Assembly: GCA_030604345.1 (NCBI GenBank)
Contig: JAUVWB010000023.1
Coordinates: forward strand, 1-11,437
Origin: Desulfofustis sp.
Lineage (GTDB): Bacteria; Desulfobacterota; Desulfobulbia; Desulfobulbales; Desulfocapsaceae
Direction: 5' to 3'
DNA: 11,437 nt
Within the stretch, counting starts at the first letter, position 1. The number at the start of each line of letters is the position of its first letter. The position numbers and the translations under genes were made by a program. Under the pieces are notes generated by a model. The model saw only the letters and a program-made list of their open reading frames with translations, made no database searches and had not been told where the DNA came from. Shown one piece after another: positions 6,736 through 11,437 of this stretch.

Positions 6736-7620
6736 ATGAACATCCTCATCACCGGCGCATCCGGCCTGGTAGGCAGCGCCCTGGCCGAGTTTCTTTTCGC
6801 CGCTGGACATTCCTTCTTCAGCCTGCAGCGCAACCAAGACAAGGCCTCCGGCAAATTCTGGAACTTCGAGCGGCTCACCGCCGACCAGACGGAACCGTTT
6901 GACGCCGTCGTGCACTTGGCCGGCGAAAATATCGCCACCGGGCGCTGGACCAGCAGCAAGAAAAAGCGGATACTCAACAGCCGGATCGACGGGACCACGG
7001 AACTGGCACGCTACCTGGCAGGACTGGAACATAAACCGAAGGTATTCTTCTCCGCCTCGGCAATCGGGTATTACGGTAGCCGGGGCACCGAGATCGTCAC
7101 CGAAACCAGCGCCGGCGGCTCCAATTTCGTTGCCGAGGTCTGCCGTGCCTGGGAGCAGGCGGCCGACCCGGCGCGGCAGGCCGGCATCCGGGTGGTCCAC
7201 GGTCGCATCGGCATGGTGCTCAGCGGCAAGGGCGGTTCCCTGCAGACCATGCTACCCTCTTTCAAGCTGGGGATCGCCGGCATCGTCGGCAGCGGCGAAC
7301 AATATATCAGCTGGACCGGGATCGAAGACCTGGTGCGGATGATCCTGTTTGTGCTGGAACGCGACGACATCAGTGGGCCGGTCAACCTGGTCGCCCCCGA
7401 AGCGGTAACCAACCGGGAGTTCACCAAGACGCTCGGTGCCATCCTGGGCCGACCGACGGTGATGAAAATGCCGGCCTTCGTGGCCCGAACGGTCTTCGGC
7501 CAGATGGCCGACGAGCTGATCCTCTCCTCCATCCGCGTCAAACCGCAGGTCCTCGAAAAAGCCGGCTACCGGTTCCAACAGCCGGAACTGGAACAGGCGC
7601 TGCGCTCCTGCCTCGCCTGA
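6736..7620 (+). CDS. TIGR01777 family NAD(P)-dependent epimerase/oxidoreductase (YfcH-like)
   Basis: The 294-residue protein is an atypical short-chain dehydrogenase. MNILITGASGLVG (residues 1-13) holds the GxxGxxG Rossmann motif. The hallmark segments of TIGR01777 follow in order: VVHLAGENIA, a basic stretch and NSRIDGT, SASAIGYYG, FVAEVCRAWE, a glycine-rich run through MLPSFKLG, SGEQYISW, GPVNLVAPEAVTN and a C-terminal DUF1731-like part ending LEQALRSCL. The family includes E. coli YfcH and plant SULA/GC1; its substrate is not settled. It is the last plus-strand gene in a run of three, 78 bases after the shikimate kinase, and faces the convergent purC. Family call is very firm. Confidence 0.93.
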   Translation: MNILITGASGLVGSALAEFLFAAGHSFFSLQRNQDKASGKFWNFERLTADQTEPFDAVVHLAGENIATGRWTSSKKKRILNSRIDGTTELARYLAGLEHKPKVFFSASAIGYYGSRGTEIVTETSAGGSNFVAEVCRAWEQAADPARQAGIRVVHGRIGMVLSGKGGSLQTMLPSFKLGIAGIVGSGEQYISWTGIEDLVRMILFVLERDDISGPVNLVAPEAVTNREFTKTLGAILGRPTVMKMPAFVARTVFGQMADELILSSIRVKPQVLEKAGYRFQQPELEQALRSCLA

Positions 7621-7632
7621 AGAAACGCTTGA

Positions 7633-7674
7633 GCTGCCGTGACCCGGCCCCGCATCCGGTCCGGTCACGGCAGC
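7633..7674. terminator. Hairpin between convergent genes, probable bidirectional terminator
   Basis: A perfect 12-bp stem (7633-7644 with 7663-7674) encloses an 18-base GC-rich loop in the 67-base gap between the epimerase stop and the purC stop. The plus side has no T run; on the minus strand a weak TTTCTT follows shortly after. Its position between two converging genes makes termination the most likely role. Confidence 0.6.
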
Positions 7675-7687
7675 CCGCAAAGATTGG

Positions 7688-8578
7688 TTAGCCGGTGATT
7701 CGCGCCAGCGCCTCTTCGTAGCGCTGCCTCGTCTTGTCGAGGATATCCCGCGGCAGGGCCGGCGGCGGCGGATTCTTGTCCCAGGTAAGCGAACTGAGAT
7801 AGTCGCGGAGGAACTGCTTGTCGAAACTCGGCTGCCCGGCGCCGGGACGATATTCGTCCAGCGGCCAGAATCGCGAGGAATCGGGGGTCAGCACCTCATC
7901 GATGAGGATCAGCCGGCCGTCCAGCTCGCCCAACTCGAACTTGGTGTCGGCGATGATGATCCCCTTGGTCAAGGCATAGTCGGCCGCCTTTTGATAGAGA
8001 CGTACGCTGATATCGGCCAGATCCTTGGCCCGCTGGTCGCCGACGATCTGTTGCAGCCGCTCCAACGAGATGTTTTCGTCATGATCACCGATCTCCGCCT
8101 TGGTGGACGGGGTGAACAACGGTTCAGGGAAACGATCGGACTCCCTCAAGCCGGCCGGCAGCTTGAACCCGCAGACGGTAGTGTCCTTCTTGTAGGCGCT
8201 CCAGAAGGATCCGGAGAGATAGCCGCGGACGATGCATTCCACCGGCAGCGGCCGGGTCTTCTTGACCAGCATGGAACGACCGGCCAGGATCGCGGCGTGG
8301 GGCCGGCAGGCCTCCGGGTATTCGGCCGGGTCGGCGCTGATCAGGTGATTCTCGACGATGTCCCCGAGCAGGTCGAACCAGAACAGGGACAATGCGGTCA
8401 AGACCTTGCCTTTGCCGGGGATGGGATCGCTCATCACCACGTCATAGGCGGAGATGCGATCGGTGGCCACCATCAGCAGTTTGTCGTCGTGGCCGGCGAT
8501 GGCATACATATCGCGGACCTTGCCGCGATGGATCAGTTGCAACCCGGAGAAATCGGTGTTCAATACAGCTTCAGTCAT
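7688..8578 (-). CDS. purC: Phosphoribosylaminoimidazole-succinocarboxamide synthase (SAICAR synthetase)
   Basis: The 296-residue protein is PurC of the longer type (yeast Ade1-like, about 300 residues, versus about 237 in E. coli). It joins CAIR and aspartate with ATP in de novo purine synthesis in the cytoplasm. Visible landmarks are HRGKVRDMY near residue 17, VATDRISAYDVVM, the ECIVRGYLSGSFW segment, the TPSTKAEIGDHDENIS substrate loop, and ADTKFELGELDG with LIDEVLTPDSSRFW near the ATP site. ATG 8578 is preceded by AGGAGGAG (complement of 8585-8592) at six bases, an excellent ribosome binding site. It lies 74 bases downstream of the DUF3108 gene on the same strand, so it may be read from the menaquinone operon or from its own promoter. 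Confidence 0.97.
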   Translation of the reverse strand: MTEAVLNTDFSGLQLIHRGKVRDMYAIAGHDDKLLMVATDRISAYDVVMSDPIPGKGKVLTALSLFWFDLLGDIVENHLISADPAEYPEACRPHAAILAGRSMLVKKTRPLPVECIVRGYLSGSFWSAYKKDTTVCGFKLPAGLRESDRFPEPLFTPSTKAEIGDHDENISLERLQQIVGDQRAKDLADISVRLYQKAADYALTKGIIIADTKFELGELDGRLILIDEVLTPDSSRFWPLDEYRPGAGQPSFDKQFLRDYLSSLTWDKNPPPPALPRDILDKTRQRYEEALARITG

Positions 8579-8614
8579 GGCGTGCTCCTCCTCTGCATCC
8601 AGCCATATCGGAAC

Positions 8615-8646
8615 CTTGAAAAATTTTACATTTCATATTCTTCAAG
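8615..8646 (-). other. AT-rich inverted repeat between the DUF3108 gene and purC
   Basis: Bases 8615-8624 and 8637-8646 pair over 10 bp (one G-T when read on the minus strand) with a 12-base loop, seven bases after the DUF3108 stop. It lacks a T run and is mostly A-T pairs, so it could be a weak terminator, a processing site, or chance in an AT-rich spacer. Confidence 0.3.
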
Positions 8647-8652
8647 CTCCCC

Positions 8653-9543
8653 TCATGGCCTTTGCGTATGGTTTGGGTATTGTTTTTGATATTTTTCCAG
8701 CACCGTATTGTCATACTGCGGACAGGCCGGATTATGATAGGCCACCAACTTCGCGGTCAGCGAACCGATGAGCAATTTCGAGTTGACCAGCACCGGGACC
8801 CGGCATTCGTCATCGGTATACCAGATTACCGTATCGCCCCGTTTGTCGTAAAGTCCGCTGAACTTCATGATCGGCTCGACCACCACCGTGTCCACCGTAT
8901 CGAACAGCGTCTCGTTCAGCTGTTCCCTGGTTCGGACCATGACCACCACCTCGTTGCGCTGATGATCGGCAAAGGTGGAGACGATGAACGGCTGGCCCGG
9001 TTCGAGCGGCATGATCCGGCTGGCAAAAAACGAAGAAAACTCGTTCTGGATATCACCGCCAACCTGGTAAATCTCGGCCGGCTTGTCGTTATGCCAGTAG
9101 GCGATTCTGCCGCGCTTCTGGTCATATTTCGTGATCCGGTGGGCCTCGTAACTGAACCCCTCCTTCTGCCAGACCTCGTAATAATAGGGCAGCCGCTGCG
9201 GCCCGGAAACCTTGGTCAGGTGGACGTCCTCGATCGGATAGATGGCAGAAAACAAACCGTCTTCGGTGGTCACCCGGGAATGAATCTGAAAAGCGTCGGG
9301 CCGCTCCTCCAGCCTGCTCAGCTCCAGATGCAACTCCCCGAGCTTGAGCCCGCCGGTGTAGGAGACATCGAAGCGGAACGTCTCGGTGCCGGCATAGGCG
9401 GTGGGAATCAACGCCGGGTCGATACGGCCGCGCGGAATCTGCTCAATTGATCGCTCAGGCGCCGGCGCCTCGGCCGCCGCGAGCGTAAGAAAACAAGCGA
9501 GCACCAGTTGAAGTACGACCACGATCGATGCTCGTTTCATCAT
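8653..9543 (-). CDS. Secreted DUF3108 domain-containing protein
   Basis: The 296-residue protein starts with a clear signal peptide: MMKRAS, a hydrophobic run to about residue 22, then a probable signal peptidase I cut near AAA-EA (residues 22-26). The rest is a soluble, beta-rich periplasmic or envelope protein. ETFRFDVSYTGGLKLGELHL, then RITKYDQKRG and DTVIWYTDDECRVPV, is the DUF3108 pattern. The domain is of unknown function, common in Proteobacteria and Desulfobacterota. Only one cysteine pair is visible (DECR and NPACPQ), which could form a disulfide. It starts four bases after the ubiA stop codon; ATG 9543 and ATG 9540 are both possible and neither has a good ribosome binding site, so translation may be coupled to ubiA. 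Whether it serves quinone synthesis or is only co-located is not known. Confidence 0.88.
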   Translation of the reverse strand: MMKRASIVVVLQLVLACFLTLAAAEAPAPERSIEQIPRGRIDPALIPTAYAGTETFRFDVSYTGGLKLGELHLELSRLEERPDAFQIHSRVTTEDGLFSAIYPIEDVHLTKVSGPQRLPYYYEVWQKEGFSYEAHRITKYDQKRGRIAYWHNDKPAEIYQVGGDIQNEFSSFFASRIMPLEPGQPFIVSTFADHQRNEVVVMVRTREQLNETLFDTVDTVVVEPIMKFSGLYDKRGDTVIWYTDDECRVPVLVNSKLLIGSLTAKLVAYHNPACPQYDNTVLEKYQKQYPNHTQRP

Positions 9544-9546
9544 CGT

Positions 9547-10400
9547 TCAACCGGTTGCCAGCGCCAGCCAGGTGGCACAGAAGATGGCGATGGAGATGAG
9601 CCCGTTCATGGAGAAGAACGAGGCGTGGATCCGTGACAGATCGGTGGGACTGACGATCAGGTGCTGGTAGAGCAGGGCCCCGGCCGTTACCACCAGACCG
9701 GCGAAGTACCAAGCATTCAGATCCTGCTGCCAGCCGGTTGCGAAAAAGGACAGGAAGGCAAGGAGATGAAAGACCCCGGCCAGCCGGAAGGCGTTCTTGC
9801 GGCCGAGCCGTGACGGCAGCGAATAGAGACCGGTCCGCCGGTCGAAATCGGCATCGAGACAGGCGTACACGGTATCGAAGCCGGCCACCCAGAAGATCAC
9901 CCCACCGACAATACCCACGGATAGCCTGACAGAGAGCCGGTTACCGCCACCCAGCCGCCCAGCGGCGCAAAAGACAGCGCCAGGCCGAGAATCAAATGGC
10001 ACAAAGCGGTGAAGCGCTTGGTCAGGGAATAGACCAGGGTCAGCGACAGGGCCAGTGGCGCCAGTTGCAGGGTGAGCCGGTTGAGCTGCCAGCAGGCCAG
10101 AAAAAACAGCACGCCCGAGCCAACCGTCAACAACCAGGCCTCGCCCCGTTTGACCGCGCCGGTGGGCAACGCCCGCTCGGCGGTGCGTGGATTGGCGGCA
10201 TCGAAACGATGGTCAACGATCCGGTTGAAGGCCATGGCGCAGGTCCGGGCGCCGACCATGGCGACGACGATCCAGAAAAAGGTCGACCACCGGGGCAGCC
10301 CCCCGGCAGCGAGAAAGGCGCCGGTGAACGCGAACGGCAGCGCGAAGACGGTCAATTTGAACTTGATCATCTCCAACAAGATGGCGAGCTTGCCGAACAC
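9547..10400 (-). pseudogene. UbiA-family prenyltransferase (MqnP/UbiA-like), broken by a one-base frameshift
   Basis: Two overlapping minus-strand frames together encode one complete UbiA enzyme of about 284 residues, the normal size, with 7-9 membrane segments. The N-terminal frame has the first Asp-rich motif, N-R-x-x-D-x-x-x-D (residues 59-67), and stops after PWVLSVG at 9897. The C-terminal frame carries on with VIFWVAGFD and the second motif, DTVYACLDADFD, to the stop at 9547. Adding one C to the run of four at 9900-9903 joins them seamlessly as LSVGVIFW. The enzyme attaches a polyprenyl chain to an aromatic acid in the inner membrane. With mqnA in the same operon, the acceptor is probably 1,4-dihydroxy-6-naphthoate (MqnP role), not 4-hydroxybenzoate. 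GTG 10400 is preferred as start. Because the rest is intact and the gene is normally needed, a sequencing error is as likely as a true mutation. Confidence 0.85.
9900..9903 (-). other. Frameshift site in ubiA (C run, one base short)
   Basis: On the coding strand the run reads GTGGGGTGA, ending the N-terminal frame in TGA at 9897-9899. With five G instead of four it would read valine-glycine-valine-isoleucine and continue into the C-terminal frame. Single-base loss in a homopolymer is a typical sequencing error and a common mutation. Confidence 0.8.
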
Positions 10401-10404
10401 CGTC

Positions 10405-10974
10405 TCACCCTCCCCAGCGTTTTCGATCCGGGACATCGATACCCAGCTGATCCAGCACCCGCCAGGCATAATAGCGGGCCGACTCGGCCAGATCGGCAGG
10501 TTTAAGGTAAAATCCCGGCATCGGTGGGCAGATCACCGCCCCCGCATCGTGCGCCGCCAGCATATTGAGCAGATGGGTGCGGTTCAGCGGCGTTTCCCGA
10601 ACCGCCAGGACCACCGTGCGCCGTTCCTTCAGCATGACATCGGCGCTGCGATGAATCAGGTTGGCGGAGAGCCCCGAGGCGATGGCGGCAAGCGTCCCCA
10701 TGGAGCAGGGCAGGATCACCATGGCCCGGTAATCGCTCGAACCGGAGGCGGGCGGCGCGGTGAAATCATCAGCGGCGAACCAGCGGGAAATCCCGGGCAA
10801 TTGGGCCGGCGCCACCCCCTCTTCCAGCCGCAGCACCTTGACCCCGGCAGCGGAGCTGATACCGTGCAATTCCAGATCGGGCACACCGGCGCAGACCTCC
10901 AGAAAACCGCGGAGATAGAGCATGCCCGAGGCTCCGGTAAGGGCAACCAGAATTTTTCCGCTTGGTCGGTTCAT
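10405..10974 (-). CDS. ubiX: Flavin prenyltransferase UbiX
   Basis: The 189-residue protein has the usual UbiX length and motifs: LVALTGASGMLY at residues 9-20 (FMN-binding loop), VILPCSMGTLAAIASG, the SADVMLKERR helix, AVRETPLNRTHL and a C-terminal RVLDQLGI. UbiX transfers a dimethylallyl group to FMN, making the prenyl-FMN cofactor of UbiD-type decarboxylases; it is soluble. No ubiD is in the window. Beside mqnA and a UbiA-family gene, its likely client is the decarboxylase (MqnL-type) late in the futalosine menaquinone route. ATG 10974 is 24 bases after the mqnA stop with a GGTGAG upstream. Its last codons contain the ribosome binding site of ubiA. Confidence 0.95.
   Translation of the reverse strand: MNRPSGKILVALTGASGMLYLRGFLEVCAGVPDLELHGISSAAGVKVLRLEEGVAPAQLPGISRWFAADDFTAPPASGSSDYRAMVILPCSMGTLAAIASGLSANLIHRSADVMLKERRTVVLAVRETPLNRTHLLNMLAAHDAGAVICPPMPGFYLKPADLAESARYYAWRVLDQLGIDVPDRKRWGG
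10408..10415 (-). promoter_or_regulatory. Ribosome binding site for the ubiA GTG start, inside the ubiX end
   Basis: The coding strand reads GGGGAGGG here, seven bases before GTG 10400. The upstream ATG candidates at 10436 and 10469 have no comparable site and would overlap ubiX by 32-65 bases, so GTG 10400 is preferred. Confidence 0.6.
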
Positions 10975-10998
10975 CTCACGCTCACCGGTGTATCACGA

Positions 10999-11437
10999 TT
11001 ATTCGGGCTCGACGATCTTCAGCGGCAGGGCGGTCGGCAAAGCCTCGTTGAATTCCATCAGATAGCGATAAAAGGTCTCCAACGCCTGCCGTTTCTTGTC
11101 GTCCAGATCGTACTGGATCGCCTGCAGATACGAATAACAACCGTCCACCGCCATCGGTATCCGCGGTGCCGCCAGCGAGCAGATGCGCGGCAACTGGCGA
11201 AGCCCCTCGTCACGGCAGGAGATGAGCTCGCGTTGCACCCGGGCCATCAGGTCCGGCTGTGAGCGGCAGAACTCCTCGCGCACCGCACAAACGGCGAAGA
11301 CAAACGGCAGACCGGTATGGACCTGCCACGCCTCACCGAGATCCAGACAATATTGGTACGATCCTTCCAGTTTCAAGCGCAACGCATCGTCTCCGATGGC
11401 CAGGATGCCCTGGGCGTCGAGGCGCAGGGCGTCGGCC
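10999..11437 (-). CDS. mqnA: Chorismate dehydratase MqnA (menaquinone futalosine pathway), C-terminal part
   Basis: The frame runs off the right edge and ends with TAA at 10999-11001, leaving about 145 residues of a protein usually around 270-290. The motif ILAIGDDALR is encoded near 11380-11406, followed by YCLDLGEAWQVHTGLPFVFAV. This is the characteristic ligand-binding segment of MqnA, a periplasmic-binding-protein-like cytoplasmic enzyme. It dehydrates chorismate to 3-[(1-carboxyvinyl)oxy]benzoate, the first step of the futalosine route to menaquinone. The related MqnD lacks this exact pattern. The apparent start at 11382 is an internal TTG and not the real start, since coding sequence continues upstream. 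It is the first visible gene of the minus-strand operon with ubiX and ubiA. Confidence 0.88.
   Translation of the reverse strand, partial: ADALRLDAQGILAIGDDALRLKLEGSYQYCLDLGEAWQVHTGLPFVFAVCAVREEFCRSQPDLMARVQRELISCRDEGLRQLPRICSLAAPRIPMAVDGCYSYLQAIQYDLDDKKRQALETFYRYLMEFNEALPTALPLKIVEPE

Noticed and set aside
6262..7200. Minus-strand open frame of 312 codons opposite the shikimate kinase and epimerase genes
   Set aside because: It covers two genes of known family on the other strand, has no recognisable domain and no good ribosome binding site.
7991..8689. Plus-strand open frame of 232 codons opposite purC
   Set aside because: purC is unmistakable on the minus strand; this is a shadow frame.
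8662..9450. Plus-strand open frame of 262 codons opposite the DUF3108 gene
   Set aside because: It is antisense to a gene with a signal peptide and a recognised domain, and its own product matches nothing.
9547..10002. Separate small membrane protein starting at 10002 on the minus strand
   Set aside because: Its first residues are an out-of-frame reading of the UbiA middle, while the rest is the UbiA C-terminal half, so it is the shifted end of one gene.
10072..11262. Long plus-strand open frame of 396 codons opposite ubiA, ubiX and mqnA
   Set aside because: It runs antisense to three clearly recognised genes. Its product is rich in Arg, Gln, His and Pro with no family motif, as expected from the opposite strand of GC-rich coding DNA.

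Overview
The window reads as part of a chromosome from an anaerobic, menaquinone-using bacterium, most likely a Desulfobacterota (Desulfobulbales-like) species. That placement is inferred from the gene content (futalosine-type menaquinone genes mqnA-ubiX-ubiA next to purC, a TIGR01777 epimerase, a short shikimate kinase) and the fairly high GC of the right part. No ribosomal or other taxonomic marker is present. No RNA gene, CRISPR array, insertion sequence, prophage or toxin-antitoxin system was recognised, and no stretch longer than about 155 bases lacks a gene.

Left part (1-4726, all plus strand): the C-terminal end of a BioB/HydE-like radical SAM protein closes with a strong hairpin. A compact cluster of metabolic genes follows: a TauE/SafE (TSUP) membrane transporter, a VOC-fold protein, an FCD-domain GntR regulator, a MmgE/PrpD-family enzyme, and a beta-hydroxyacid-dehydrogenase-like NAD(P) enzyme with a DUF1932 C-terminus. 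The last two overlap by four bases. This looks like a regulated catabolic module for a small organic acid: transporter, sensor/repressor, dehydratase/decarboxylase-type lyase, dehydrogenase, and a VOC isomerase or lyase. The substrate cannot be read from the sequence.

Middle part (4882-7620, plus strand): an MFS transporter, a shikimate kinase and a TIGR01777/YfcH-like NAD(P) epimerase, each with its own good ribosome binding site and gaps of 78-96 bases. This part is visibly more GC-rich than the left cluster. A perfect 12-bp inverted repeat at 7633-7674 separates it from the convergent right part.

Right part (7688-11437, minus strand, reading right to left): the C-terminal part of mqnA (chorismate dehydratase), ubiX (flavin prenyltransferase), a ubiA-family prenyltransferase, a secreted DUF3108 protein, and purC. 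The first four are tightly spaced (24 bases, then -1 base-scale junctions), like an operon. MqnA starts the futalosine route to menaquinone. The UbiA-family enzyme (MqnP role) would prenylate 1,4-dihydroxy-6-naphthoate, and UbiX would make prenyl-FMN for a UbiD-type decarboxylase encoded elsewhere. The ubiA gene is broken by a one-base frameshift in a run of four C at 9900-9903. Adding one base to that run restores a normal UbiA sequence, so this is either a recent mutation or a sequencing error.

No clearly undescribed system is present. The most worthwhile leads are the orphan MmgE/PrpD-DUF1932-TSUP-VOC-FCD cluster and the ubiA frameshift.
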